Assembly (NCBI GenBank): GCA_963693305.1
Contig: OY855903.1
Location: 36,233,751 to 36,297,750 of the forward strand
Source of the DNA: Meandrina meandrites
Lineage: Eukaryota > Cnidaria > Anthozoa > Scleractinia > Meandrinidae
Direction of reading: 5' to 3'
Length of the DNA stretch: 64,000 nt
In this document: positions 1 through 11,099 of the stretch, in pieces
Numbering within the stretch: the stretch's first letter is position 1
How the letters are laid out: every line of letters starts with the position of its first letter
Notes under the pieces: generated by a model
Seen by the model: only the letters and a program-made list of their open reading frames with translations
Told to the model about the DNA's origin: nothing
Databases searched by the model: none
Made by a program: the position numbers and the translations under genes

Positions 1-110
1 ATACGCATAGACTGAAGAAAATTTTCACAGACGACCGGGCGTCACATGTTGCTGTTGGAAACAATTCTTTTGTCTGGCCCTCCAATCGGAGAGCATTTTA
101 CATCGCTTAC

Positions 111-615
111 CTGTCACCGCTGTCACACAATTGACAACACTGGGACCAACACTCGGAGGTTTGTCAACGTTTTGTTTGCTGGAGCCTGGGATGTTTACGT
201 TGGGTTCAACGTTTTCTGCTCTTGCTTTTTCGACATCATTGTTGCCATCGATGGAAACTGTTGCGGACTTAATTATCACCTTTGGCTTCGTGCATGGCTT
301 ATCGGACAAAAGTTCGTCCACTTCGTCGAAGAAAGCCGGCTTCTTCTTTGGTGTGGCATTTCCCGTTTTGCTACATTCGTCTTTGTAGCTCCTGTAGGCG
401 CTTATCAGGGTATGTATTTGCGTCTTGCAGCTACAGTCATCTCTGTCTTCATACCCTGCTGCTCGAAGATATGCTGCAATCTCTAACCATATAGGCTTTT
501 TTCTTGTGCATGAATTGAGCTGCAACTGGATATTTTCATCTCCCCACTTTTCAAGGAGAAGAAGCGTTTCTTGGTGTTCCCAAACTCTTCCGCGAGTTTT
601 TGTCTTGGCGGCCAT
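111..615 (-). CDS. Myb/SANT-like (trihelix) DNA-binding protein, first exon, probably a Harbinger accessory gene
   Basis: The reading frame starts at 615 and is open to 25, but a good splice donor (G then GTAAGCG) falls at 110-109, so the exon probably ends at 111 and the gene runs off the left edge. Residues about 10-100 look like a Myb/SANT or trihelix fold: spaced tryptophans (W12, W24, W43), a charged first helix, and a CKTQIHTLISAYRSYKDE third helix, followed by a Lys-rich linker and an acidic helix. In PIF/Harbinger transposons such proteins accompany the DDE nuclease and bind the element ends; that role is inferred here. No transposase is visible because the window starts inside the element. 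It could also be a host gene derived from such an element. Confidence 0.6.
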
Positions 616-639
616 TTTGAATGTGTTTTATTAAACATG

Positions 640-778
640 ATTGTTAAACTACCTCGCGAGGTTGTTTTGTTCAACACGGTTTAAGACGTGTTTTGTTAAA
701 CGCGCCTGCAGTGTGAACGGCTAGTTTAATTAAACCTGTTTATCAAAACATGTTTAAGCTTTGGTGTGAACGGGGTAT
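640..778. repeat. Possible terminal region of the Harbinger-like element
   Basis: Between the Myb-like start codon and unrelated sequence lies a stretch rich in GTTAAAC/GTTTAAC words in both orientations, ending GTGTGAACGGGGTATAAGC. Read on the minus strand this begins ACCCCGTTCACACC, a plausible transposon end. The partner end lies outside the window, so the boundary is not proven. Confidence 0.35.
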
Positions 779-856
779 AAGCTAGCAAACTGCAAGCGAA
801 GTTATCGCAACGGCTACTCCCCGTATATGTGGTTGGAAAGTTTCCTCAGCGCGCAT

Positions 857-871
857 ACTCGATGCATGACG
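857..871. repeat. Target-site duplication, 3' side of LINE
   Basis: ACTCGATGCATGACG, identical to 5500-5514, immediately next to the poly(T) start. Confidence 0.85.
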
Positions 872-1261
872 TTTTTTTTTTTTTTTTCCAATTTTTATTT
901 CTCAACTACAAAGGTTTCTTTTACAAATACACATATAAGTAAAAAGAAAGGAATACAAAATGACAATGACGAGAAAAAAAAAACACACTGCGAATATACT
1001 TTACATTTCGCAAAAAGCTACTTACCTACAAATACATACAAAACTATCAGCTAAAAACATACATCTTACTAACACTACAGGGCACTACAGGAGTTTAACA
1101 TTGCTTACTAATTGTACTTACAAAAGAGAAAAACAATAAAGGTCAATATTTAAAATCAAAAAAGTTAGGAACACTGTCATTGAAATATAAAGGAGAGACA
1201 AAGTGGCAGGCTTAAACTAGAGAGCTGTAGTTCAGAGTCTACAACATTTTGGAAAGAAGTA

Positions 1262-2644
1262 CTATATAAAAGCAGAGATAAAAGAACTCCATTTACTAAA
1301 GTGCTTCAAAAGCGCATCGTTTTTTCTTGCAATAAAGGTTTCTAATTTGTATATTGCTTTAAGTTTAGCCTTAAATACCGCTAATGATGGATTAATTTTG
1401 TCCAATTTACACCTGTAAATAAAGAATTTTGCTAACAAAATTATGTGATTTAACACCATACCATCCTCCCTTGGGTCGAAATTTCCGAACAAGACATCTA
1501 ACAATGTTATCTCATTTATTTCAATACCGTGAACAGACAACCAAGATAGTACTTCTTTCCAAAAGACATCAATAACTTTACACGAGAAGAACAAATGCTC
1601 GGTGGATTCTACCTCTTTCTTACAAAACGTACAAAGAGGGGAATCTGTGATTTTAAACGCAAACAGTTTTTCATTTGTATAAACAATACGATTTAAAAAT
1701 TTATATTGGAAGGCTCTTAATTTCGTGTCTAAAGTAACATTAAAAGCTAAAGAGTAAACTTGTTTCCATCTATCTTCTGAGAGGGTTGGGTACTGTTTCT
1801 CCCATTTGGCTCGAGCAGTAGGCGGGACCGCCTTAAAAGAAAGAAATTCCCTATACACAGTTTTTGAAGAACAGCTTAGAACATCTAACGTCTCACCTTT
1901 TACTGGCAAATAAAATGAGTTTTCATTAAAATCAATTAGTTTAGTAGACGAGTTGTTTTTTATAATGGAGCGCCACCCACTAGGAATAGCATTTACTATC
2001 CCCATCAAGATAAACAAATGACTTGGTGACAAGTTAGCCTTTAAAACCTTTTCACTTTTAAGAAAAACACCACCTTTTGAAATCAGATCTCCGATCTTAA
2101 TTATCCCACATTTGTGAAAAAAGGGTTGATATATAGATTTACCTTGACTTAATAAGTTCTTATTGTTCCAGATTACTTGATTCATTATATCTTCGTTCTT
2201 AACGACTTCTGTCTTTGAGAGAATAGCCCATGCATCAAGACAGTCTTTATAGAACAAAGGTAGATAAATGGGTAATTTACTGGTGTCAAACTGACACTTC
2301 AAAATAAACTTGCCACCCACTTTGTCCAAATAATAATCGAGAAAGAACTTCCAAGAGCTAATTGAGTCTTCAAGGTATTTCTTTAAGCACATGATTCTTT
2401 GAGCGTTAATCATACACTCTATATCCAGCATCTTCAGACCACCATATTCAATATCATTAATCAGAGCCAGACGTTTGACCTTGTCCTTGCCATTCCAAAT
2501 AAAATTATACAGTTCTTTGTTTACTGCTTGGATGAGATCTTTTGAAACGTAAATAAGCGACGCTTTTGACATGAACTTTGGGATAGCAAAAGATTTGACA
2601 ATCTGAATTTTCCCTAGAAGTGTTAACCCTCTCCATTTCCACAT
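1262..2644 (-). pseudogene. LINE ORF2, C-terminal part (RT thumb and zinc finger), frameshifted
   Basis: 460 residues continuing the upstream LINE protein in another frame; the natural junction reads ..VKK then TLNMWKWRG.. once one A is allowed for. It holds the RT thumb (W-R/K-GR-like block at the start) and, near residue 340, a zf-RVT-type finger CTFC..H..C (CTFCKKEVESTEHLFFSC) typical of L1/Tx1-like ORF2 tails. The frame then stays open to the normal stop at 1262, followed by an A-rich 3' UTR of about 390 bp. The only visible lesion is the single-base frameshift, so the copy died recently or the frameshift is a sequencing error in a homopolymer. Confidence 0.85.
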
Positions 2645-2646
2645 AT

Positions 2647-5016
2647 TCAGTGTTTTTTGACCGATTTGAGGATTCCCTCAAAGTTCTCCTTTTTCTTTAA
2701 TGAACAGTTGTAACTCCAATGAACACCTAGGATTTTTACCGATGTCATGAAATTGCATGGGAAGTATTCTCGTTTTTTCAGTCCCAGACTAAAAAACTCT
2801 GTCTTCTCTTTGTTCACTTTAAGGCCCGAAACAGCTGTAAATTCTTCCAAACAGCTAAGAAGATGTTCATAAGAAAGATTGTCTTTCAAAAAACATGACA
2901 TGTCATCCGCGAACAAAGCAAGTTTTACTTCTTTTTTTCCAATTTTGATACCTTGGATATGTTTGTTTTGTCTTATACTGGACGTAAGGATTTCTAAACT
3001 TAAAATAAACAACAGCGGGGAAAGAGGATCACCTTGCCTCACACCCCTGTCAACTGCAAAATAATTTGAGGCGAAACCGTTATTCATTACACAACTTGAT
3101 ACCTTTGAATAAAAAGTGCGAATCCATTGCACAAAAAATGGTCCGAAGTTAAACGCTTGAAGAACTTTGAACAAAAACTGATGATTTAATGAGTCAAAGG
3201 CTTTTTCAAAGTCTATCGTAATTAAGATTCCTGCGATGTTAGCCTGTTTTGTATATTCTATTACGTCATCAATTGTCCTGACAGCGTCAAAAATTGATCT
3301 CCCTTTCACATAAGCGTTTTGATTGTGATGAATCAGGTTTGGTAGAATAGATTCTAAACGTTTGGCTAGCGCTTTAGAAGCGATCTTTGTGTCTACATTA
3401 ATTAGAGATATTGGTCTCCAATTTTTAATGAGTCTTTTGTCTTTACCCTTTTTTTCCAACAAGGTGATAACTGCTTGCTTTTGGGAGTTTGATAATTCTC
3501 CATGTTCGTGTGCGTAATTAAAACAAGCCACCAGATGTTTCCCGAAGATTGACCAAAACCCTAGGTAAAACTCTGCTGTAAGCCCATCATTACCTGGTGT
3601 TTTATTCTTTTGAAATGATTTTAGTGAACTGTAGCATTCACTGATTGTCAATTTCTCTTCACACTTTTGTTTTTGAGAGTCGGACAGTGCCGGCATAGAT
3701 ATTTTTCCTAACAATGAATCCATTAACGTTGCGCTACACGAGTCTTTTTGATAAAGGTTTGAATAAAAACTACTGAGTTCGTCCAAGATCACCTTGGGAT
3801 TTGTGGTTAAAGTTTCATTTCGTGTAAAAAATTTTCGAATTGAGCACTTTTTACCTCTTGAACTTTCTAGGTTTAAGAAATACTTGTTACTTTTTTCCCC
3901 TTCTTCGTACCATCTGGCTCTTGAACGGATTATCGCCCCTTGTGCGATGTATTCATAAAGAAGGTCATATTCAGTTTTGAGAATCTCCAATCTATTTAAA
4001 TTTTCAACTGACGGATTCTGATCGCACACTGACTTACAGTGACGTAAATTTTCTTCAACTTCCAACAGTTTTGATTTTCTTTCTCTAGCTTTTTTTTTGC
4101 TGTAAGATATGGTGTCCTGTCTTATTTTATATTTAATTAGATCCCATAGCAGTCTCGGGTCTTTGACATCCTCAAATTCTTTTAACCATAATTGATAGTT
4201 ACTTTTTATGATATCTACATAGGTGCTGTCATTTAAGAGGCTAGCATTAAATTTCCAGAAGGACGGGCCACGTGTTTGGTTCTCTACACTCTTAATGATC
4301 AATGTTATTCCCGAGTGATCAGTTTTAATAGAGGGTATAATTTTGACTTGATCGATGTCTTCTTGGAGTGCATTGTCAACTAACCAGAAATCCAGCCTCC
4401 TTTGCACAACCGGTGTTTTCTGCCGCCATGTGAAAGATTTTGTGTCCGGATTCCTCACTCTCCAAATATCTACAAGGTCATATGATGAACAAATGTTTTC
4501 GATTCTTTTAACTGATTCCTTTAATTTTGGGTTGCCCCCATAACCATCGAGTTTTGGATCCATGATAACGTTGAAATCTCCACCAACTATAATTCTACAA
4601 TCTTCGTCGATATACATGTCGTCTAACTCATCTTTAATATTATCGAAAAAAAGGTTTTGTTCACTTGTTTTGTTTGGAGCGTAAATATTCACAAATAAGA
4701 ACTTCTGATCTTGTACTAAAGCTTCCAAAATGATGAAACGACCTTGACTGTCTTGACGCACAGACTTTAGCTCAAATTCTAAGGAATTTTTTATCAAGAT
4801 TAGGACGCCCCTACCGTGCTGAGAGCCATGGGAGAAAAACATGTTCCCTTTCCATTGCATTTTCCAACTGTTTTCGATTTCTATAGTGCTATACGTTTCC
4901 TGTAAGAAACAAATGTCCGCTTGTTGTTTCATTAGCCACGCAAAAATTGCCTTGCGCTTTTCGAATGTGCGAATCCCTCGAGCATTTAGAGAAACTAATT
5001 TAAATGCAATACTCAT
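2647..5016 (-). pseudogene. LINE ORF2, N-terminal part: AP endonuclease and reverse transcriptase
   Basis: 789 residues that nick target DNA and copy the element's RNA. Residues 1-240 are an exonuclease-endonuclease-phosphatase domain with N11, E40 (FLQET), D147/N149 (GGDFNV) and D233/H234 (KTDHSGI). Residues about 440-780 are a reverse transcriptase with NWRPISL, RQGDPLSPLLF and the catalytic FADD at 702-705. The start at 5016 gives a complete endonuclease N-terminus. The frame ends early, after LKSVKKH, because one A is missing from an A run (T6 on the plus strand at 2653-2658); the rest of the protein continues in the next frame at 2644. Endonuclease and RT style fit the L1/Tx1 group; the clade is inferred. 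Confidence 0.9.
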
Positions 5017-5294
5017 TTGATTCCCGCGAGAAAAATTGCACTATTCGCCACTTGACAGAACTCATTGTTCAGAAACATTCCCAAGCTTAAAGAAAGATAA
5101 ACTACGAACATTGATTGACCTTTAAGCGAATACAGCAACGTTACTCCTAATACTAAATTATAACATTGACAAACAAGAAAATTTACAGGCAGCCAGATAA
5201 AACTGTTGTGCTGCCGTTGAACGAATCGGGGTATATAAATTAGCAAAAGAAAAAACAAACCATAAACTAAGCTTATAAAGAAACACATAAACAC
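5013..5294 (-). CDS. Small hydrophobic ORF in the LINE leader, overlapping ORF2 by ATGA
   Basis: A 93-residue frame upstream of ORF2. Its stop and the ORF2 start share the four bases ATGA (5016-5013), an arrangement used for stop-restart translation in some retroelements and viruses. The peptide is strongly hydrophobic (MFMCFFISLVYGLFFLLL at its start, then another non-polar run), with no zinc knuckle or coiled coil like a LINE ORF1. It may be chance in a T-rich leader. Not recognised. Confidence 0.3.
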   Translation of the reverse strand: MFMCFFISLVYGLFFLLLIYIPRFVQRQHNSFIWLPVNFLVCQCYNLVLGVTLLYSLKGQSMFVVYLSLSLGMFLNNEFCQVANSAIFLAGIK

Positions 5295-5499
5295 AGATAA
5301 ATAAATAATAACTTAAGCGGAGAGATTGAATATACTAAGAATTTTCCTCTTTCCCTCCGAAGTCTTCAGCTTTTCGAAGAAAGTTACTATTGGCTTTTAA
5401 CATAAGATCATAAGCCCAAGAATTTCATTTAAATAGCGAAAAACATCGGAGAGCTAAAAGAGCGCGTCTACTCTTCCCGCATACCTCGACCCAGTCCCC

Positions 5500-5514
5500 A
5501 CTCGATGCATGACG
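5500..5514. repeat. Target-site duplication, 5' side of LINE
   Basis: Second copy of the 15-bp sequence at 857-871; it defines the 5' end of the LINE at 5499. Confidence 0.85.
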
Positions 5515-5603
5515 TGGCGTAGCGTTGCGACAGGAATTACAACTGGCAACTGTCCAAGCTGGCTGTGGGAAATGAACTGATTACTGCAGTAACTGTTGTA
5601 ATT

Positions 5604-5628
5604 ATAATGATAATGATAATAATAATAG
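5604..5628. repeat. ATA/ATG-type microsatellite
   Basis: Short run of ATAATG and AATA units just outside the LINE. Confidence 0.7.
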
Positions 5629-5753
5629 TAAGACACAGCCATTTCCTTTTCCCAGGCTATTCCACTAGTCAACTCCGAGTTCGGGATCAATAACTTGCTT
5701 GGGGAAAATGGAGGTCAGGAGAAATATTTGCTTACGACTTGTGCTGGGATCCA

Positions 5754-5946
5754 AAAACAGTCTGTATTACATTGGTTAAATTTAAGAATGCTGTATTACA
5801 CTAGAAGGTGATTTTTTTGTTAAGTTATTTATTGCATTGAAAGTCGGAGGAAAACAGTCTGTATTACATTGGTTAAATTTAAGAATGCTGTATTACACTA
5901 CAAAGTGATTTATTGTTAAGTTATTTATTGCAGTGAAAGTCAGAGG
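5754..5946. repeat. 97-bp tandem duplication
   Basis: Two copies, 5754-5850 and 5851-5946, each starting AAAACAGTCTGTATTAC and ending in a GTCRGAGG motif, with a few substitutions and small indels between them. No coding content. Confidence 0.85.
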
Positions 5947-6020
5947 AAATGTAGTTGATAGATATGCTAAAAAATACCTGTAACAAAGTCATGTCTCAGT
6001 TACGGTGGCCCATAGGGACA

Positions 6021-6300
6021 TGCTGCAATTTTAAATAGTTTCTGCTGCAAATTTAAGTGTTGCTGCAATTTTAAATAGTTTCTGCTGCACACGTAAGAGT
6101 TGCTGCAATTTTAAATAGTTTTCTGCAAACAAATTCAAGTTGCTGCAATTTAAAGAAACTTGCTGCAATTTTCTTTAAGTTGCTGCAAAAATAAAGTTGG
6201 TGCAAAAATAAAAAAGTTGCTGCAAAAATAAAAAGTTGCTGCAAAAATAAAAACGTTGCTGCAAATAAAATGAAATTGCTGCATAAATAAAAATAAAATA
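6021..6300. repeat. Degenerate minisatellite, TTGCTGCAA-based units
   Basis: About a dozen irregular units of 17-25 bp. The left half uses GTTGCTGCAATTTTAAATA, the right half GTTGCTGCAAAAATAAAAA. The change of unit along the array suggests two rounds of expansion. Confidence 0.85.
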
Positions 6301-6315
6301 TAATACAGACACATC

Positions 6316-6579
6316 ATGGCTGGGGAGGTCTGGACCAATTCCCAGAGGCTGCGATCCTGTTGCTCAGCAGCAAACGATGCACAAGACAGAAGCCATGTTG
6401 CTTCCAGGAGTTATTTTTTCCTATTGAAGATGTTCTACTCTTCCTGTGGAGAACAATGCCCACTGGAGGCAAACTTTTGTCACAACTGCGGACATCGTAT
6501 ATTGTTAGATTTGTCAACTTCCAACCAGATTATTCGTCTACTGTATCCACAGATGCAGCCATGGATTGGGAACCCATAA
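6316..6579 (+). pseudogene. Zinc-ribbon exon fragment
   Basis: A frame of 87 residues containing CGEQCPLEANFCHNCGHRI, a CxxxC...CxxC zinc-ribbon pattern. A 38-bp stretch (6464-6501) is identical, in inverted orientation, to 7309-7346 of the integrase-family fragment nearby, so this appears to be a fragment of the same gene family on the opposite strand. The rest of the frame is not recognised and has no clear splice sites. Confidence 0.4.
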
Positions 6580-7061
6580 GATTTCAATTTATCATAGCCT
6601 AGGAGTCAAGAACATGCATCATTAAAATATAACTTCATTTCAAAGATCCTAATGGTCAGAAAATTGTATATATGTTCCATGTCTTGGGACCACTAAAGCT
6701 AAGTGTTGACTTTATGGCCCTCATTCCCAACCAGACTTCATTGATTACAGAGTTTTTGGTAAAAGCAATAACTAATTGTTAATTCATTAAAGTAAAATTA
6801 ATGAAAGTCAACATCCCAGAAACAATTACGGTACCTGATTGTGCACCACTCATTTGACACCCCCGGATCCCCCCCGGGCATTAGCGGGGTAGGGGGGGCT
6901 TTCACTTCAGATTCACTCCATTTTTTTCCCCCATTAGGATCGTTTTGTGTCAGGGCTCCAGTTAAAATAGCTCTGCTAAATTGGATGCTCCTGAGTAAAT
7001 ACTGATTTAAATAAATAAATCCCAGAAAGGGGTGGCTGGGAACACAGCTTATAAACAAGAT

Positions 7062-7419
7062 TTAATATCAGCTCCTTGCATCTCTTGCTTTACGAGATCT
7101 CGCACAACATCTTCGCCATGGTTAGCTTCTTTTCTCTTTAACCCTAAATCTCTCAACTTCCTCTTTAGTGTTCTGACATGCATTCGAAAACAATCTTGTT
7201 TTTCCAACAAACCCACAATCGCTTGGTAAGATAACCACGATGAAAGTACCCCTTAATGACCTTAATTAGCTCATCGACACCAGCTGCATCCTCAGTGACG
7301 TTATGCTGTATACGATGTCCGCAGTTGTGACAAAAGTTTGCCTCCACGTGATTAGAACGAGGAACCGTTTGCACCTTTACAACTCCAACTTGCATATTGA
7401 TTAGTTTTACTGAACTCAT
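7062..7419 (-). pseudogene. N-terminal part of an integrase-core repeat gene, frameshifted
   Basis: From 7419 the frame reads a zinc-ribbon half (EANFCHNCGHRI), then DELIKVIKGYFHRGY. After a frameshift near 7230 the minus strand continues with SYQAIVGLLEKQDCF and RTLKRKLRDLGLKRKEA and then a RDLVKQEMQGAD helix, to about 7062. Helix-turn-helix text of this kind precedes an rve-type integrase core in a multicopy family I recall from corals and fish; that match is from memory. The catalytic core itself is absent, so this is a decayed first exon. Confidence 0.5.
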
Positions 7420-7849
7420 TAAAAACTGAGTTCACTCGCAAGGGTTGACACCTTTGAATTTCCTTGTTCACAGCTGAACTACTTTTCGTTAAATTTCCTA
7501 CACTTTGATGGTAAGTTAGAATCCTTTTCGGTAGAAACTTAGGTAAAGTTATTAGCTTTTAACCTAGCAAGTTGTTTTTGTGTGTAAGAATCTAGTTCTT
7601 AAGATATTTCTTACTTTACAAAATTTTTCACTAACAAAGAAACCATTACATCATTTTGGTTTCCTTTGCTCTTGAGAGATGGGACATCTGGAAACACCTA
7701 GTTTTTGCATATCAATAGCACTTAATCTTGTGGAAAAGTAATTAAATTTAGTGATCCGCATAAATACAGCTACCTTGTAACCTAGAATTCACTCTCAACC
7801 TGCTCGATAACGTTAAGAGTAGAGCTTGTATTCTGAGGACCACTCAAGA

Positions 7850-8244
7850 ATAAACTTACAGAACCGAAGACTTTTGGCCTTGTACTTCTACTTAAATCTG
7901 TCCTGCAACATTCCATTGCTTTAGTCTGGTTTTCAAGTTCCTGAATATCCCTCTGTTTCTTCCTGAGATCATCTTTAATGAATTCAGCTTCATGAAGTAC
8001 TTTGGCATTTCTTTAGCTGGTCTGGTTTCTAAATTTGATTTCAATGACCTCTGTGATGGCAATGGCTACAAATGATTTTCGCAGTTCCAATGACGGGAGG
8101 TTCTTGAACTTTGACTTTCGTAGACTTGATGTTCATTTCAATTTCTCTGCATTCCTGCCTTTCTTTTTCCAGCAAATCCTTCTGCATAAACATGACTTGT
8201 ACATGTACTGCATCTTTGCTTCTTTGATGAATGCACGCTGACAT
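7850..8244 (-). pseudogene. Cysteine/histidine-rich coiled-coil repeat family, decayed
   Basis: The minus strand from 8244 shows a charged coiled coil (KDLLEKERQECREIEMNIKS), then CSHCHHRGH interrupted by stops, then NQI.KPD and a second coiled coil (FIKDDLRKKQRDIQELENQT) ending near 7850. Similar CxxCxxRGHRN...coiled-coil proteins occur many times in anthozoan genomes; function unknown to me. In-frame stops at about 8040 and 8030 show it is broken. Confidence 0.4.
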
Positions 8245-8889
8245 TCAAATACTAAAAGGATCAATGTAAACCCCCAGAATCCTTTCTGCTTTTCCACAGA
8301 GATATATTGAAAGCACAAGCAAGTCTTGGTCGCTGTATCATTGTAGATATTGTGGAACATATGTCCTCTCAAATCCATCTCCTTCAAACTTTGATCTTGT
8401 AATCGACCTTGCTGTTTTCCTTATCCTAGATCTCAAGGCTGAATGGAAGATATCAACCCTCTTTTCATTCAACGCAGAACACAGGTAGACTTGGCAGTGT
8501 AATAATAAGCGAAGTATGTCTGTTGCCACATTGCCACAAACATGATGGGTAGATGCTTCATTAATGACACTAGCTGTCCAAATTATCCACATCTCACAAT
8601 AACTGCATAATGCAGGAAGCACAGAGGATGAACTCTTAAAAAAGATGTAAGATGCAATTTAAGGGGACAGACCACGAACACAATAGTAGCTCCTGTAAAT
8701 ATCTAATTGCCGTAACCGTGCATCAGTAGGATACCAAAAAGGCGTGCATTGCTACAATTGGTTTCACATCTATTAAATCCTGTACCAGTTGCAGAACATT
8801 TAAGGAGGAGCCACCCACTATATGAGCACAGTTACTACAAAACATAATAATAAGAAAAATAATGCAAAATTATGAACTAAGTGCACATG
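8245..8889. other. No recognisable gene
   Basis: Holds an unassigned minus-strand frame at 8338-8622 (94 residues, rich in Cys and His near its start) without convincing splice sites or family resemblance. Otherwise A+T-rich sequence. Confidence 0.4.
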
Positions 8890-9800
8890 TGAAATAAATT
8901 AAGCAAAGCGCATGCATATAACATGAGACCGGTGGACGGACCTGTATCCAAGTAAAAGGAAGCAGGTGTGAACTGAGGAAAAAGGATTATTTAGACAATA
9001 CAAAGACAACAAACAAGCAAAGGATACATTAGTGGTTTTCAACCAGGAACCACCAGTCTTGCTTAATAGTTTTGAGCATGTAATCATACTGAAAAGTGTC
9101 CAATAAAGGCCCACCGTTAGTACCCATTGGTATTCCAATAGCTTGTCGAAAAACTGAGTTTCTGAAACGGACTTAGATGTTGTCAATAAGAAAGTCAATA
9201 GTGAGGCCAATTTCTCTGCAAGAAAAGTGAGTGTACTTTGTAGACTTCTTATCATTCGCCCAGAAAGTGTGATAGTTATTGGTTGCTGAAGCTTTTTCCT
9301 CTGGTGGTGAAAACTCTTTCTAGTAGATCATGGAGTTGAAGTTTGAGCTTAGCATATGGTAGGCTTGTATAGAGAGTTGAAAAGTCCCAGGTACTTATCT
9401 TGATTAGCGAAAGTTGTTTTTCTTCCATTGTGCCAAGTACATCCAATGAGTTGTTGATGATCCACATGCTGCTAACATCTGTTCTTCCCAGAATAGTTTT
9501 GCAGTAAGCAGTACAATGATCTTTAACTTGTTTAAGGCAGTCAGTTATTAATTTAGAGAGCTTAGTGGTGGTGCATGAATATGAGCCTGCATTAAACCAT
9601 GCCTTATATGGTGACTTGTGAAGCTTAGGAATCCAATGTAATTGAGGTAATTTTTTCTCCTTCTGATGTAATTTGATGTTAAATAAATCATCTAAGGTTA
9701 TTGCTCTGTATAGGCTCATCTGCCGTAACATCTTGAGCTTCATACATGGAATTAATGGTACTTCCAGAATTAAGTCTGAGTTCTTCCATTAGAGATTGTA
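8890..9800 (-). pseudogene. Penelope-like retroelement reverse transcriptase fragment
   Basis: The clear part is 9743-9276: LPQLHWIPKLHKSPYKA, then GSYSCTTTKLSKLI and WDFSTLYTSLPYAKLK, the pattern of Penelope-type RTs (IPKLHK and the F/YTSLP block containing the first catalytic Asp). A frameshift near 9276 moves the protein into other frames; pieces such as ASLLTFLLT are visible in 9255-8899, and the YVDD region is not readable. Penelope elements pair this RT with a GIY-YIG endonuclease; a fragment of such an endonuclease lies at 41297-41656 but belongs to another copy. This copy is dead. Confidence 0.75.
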
Positions 9801-10013
9801 TGTAGAATCACTTAGCCTCTGGGATCTTCATATTATTGTACTAAGCAGCAATGTGACGTTCAGTTTCATGTTTTCTTTTAACTAATTCCTTGTAGGAGGA
9901 GAAGAAAGGAAGAATGTTATTCCTACGGCAGTTTGATAAATGTAGCTTACCTAAAACAATTGAGTAGTAAAACAGAGGACATTAAATACATGTGATGCCA
10001 ACTAAAATAGTCT

Positions 10014-10330
10014 TTAACTTGAGTTTCCTTTGTTCTTTGGCTCTAGTGATCCAGAAAGATTCCAATTTTTCCCAAAATGCATGCGAGTAAACGCAGTAAA
10101 AGAAAAATGATCAATTGTTTGCACACCAGTATTACAAAAAGTGCAAAGATCACTTTCTATTAAACTTATCTTAGCTAAGCGGGAATTTGTAAATAAAATG
10201 TCATTTAGTATTTTGAACTGAAAACGTTGCATATATGTTTCAAAGATACAGGACCTTATTAATGAGAAGGCCTGTTTTGTTTCCACATCATCAATAGACA
10301 ATTTTGATTTCAACTTGATGAAGCCTCTGG
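10014..10330 (-). pseudogene. 3' fragment of an L1/Tx1-like LINE
   Basis: Residues FQFKILNDILFTNSRLAKI then SDLCTFCNTGVQTIDHF match, block for block, the C-terminal zinc-finger segment of the LINE at 872-5499 (QYKFLNRIVYTNEKLFAF, CTFCKKEVESTEHLF). Upstream the match fades within about 30 residues, so it is a short 5'-truncated relic of a related family. Confidence 0.7.
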
Positions 10331-11099
10331 ACTCTGTCGCCTTACTAGATATGTAGAAAGATATATAGAAATCCCTAGACTTACTAAGTGCTGGATCAAA
10401 AATTTTGTCACCAATTTTAAATTGCAGTGATCTGACATGATCTTTATTAACTTAATTAAGTCTGCAAAACCTTTGATGACTTGGTACAGTGCAACAAACA
10501 CCAGTCCAGATCAGAAAGTTGGAGTCTTTTAAACCATTTTGTTTTGTAAGGTTAAAGGACTCTGTGTTATTCAACTCAAATTTTAAGTCGCTTAAAAGAA
10601 CAATGTTTGTGCTAATGTAATTGTTTTAAAAAATAGGCTTGCCATTTACTCTAATGTTATAATTTTTCCAGGTGATTGTTTCACGTTGACTAACAACGGC
10701 AAACCTAAAACGAAAATCTGACCAGCAATGTAACATCTCCTTATAAAATATTGGGAAAAAGAAATACGTTCCAATCAAGTTTTTCATATTGTTCACATAC
10801 TAAGCGAAATAGACAAGATAACTTCACAAGCAAACCTCTCAACACGAAAGCGGGTGGTGAGAGAGGGAAAATGAAAAGATTATGAAAAATACAGGTACAA
10901 TAATTAATGTGTTTGCAAGCGAATACAACATTCAATGATTGTACATAACTACTCATACCTCTAATTACAATAATAATTAACCGGAATAAGATATCATGTG
11001 AGGAATGTTAGACAACAATTAATAGAGGTAGTATTTTTATAGCGTTAAATTAAATAATTTTATTTTAAACGTAGCTCAAAATCCACCCGTTTTAACCAC

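Larger units (their letters stand above)
872..5499 (-). mobile_element. LINE retrotransposon (L1/Tx1-like) with target-site duplications
   Basis: A 4.6-kb insertion on the minus strand bounded by a perfect 15-bp direct repeat (857-871 and 5500-5514). The 3' end is a T-run on the plus strand starting at 872, which is the poly(A) tail of the minus strand. The 5' end is 5499. It holds an apurinic-type endonuclease, a reverse transcriptase and a C-terminal zinc finger, broken by one frameshift. No gag-like ORF1 is seen, only about 480 bp of leader, so it is either 5'-truncated or of a single-ORF type. The intact target duplications and long open frames mark a fairly young insertion. Confidence 0.9.

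Noticed and set aside
2640..2665. Programmed -1 ribosomal frameshift in the LINE ORF2
   Set aside because: The A6 run is not a standard X-XXY-YYZ slippery heptamer in the right phase, and no downstream pseudoknot is obvious; a one-base deletion is simpler.
8899..9255. Independent gene at 8899-9255
   Set aside because: It contains out-of-frame pieces of the Penelope RT, so it belongs to that pseudogene.
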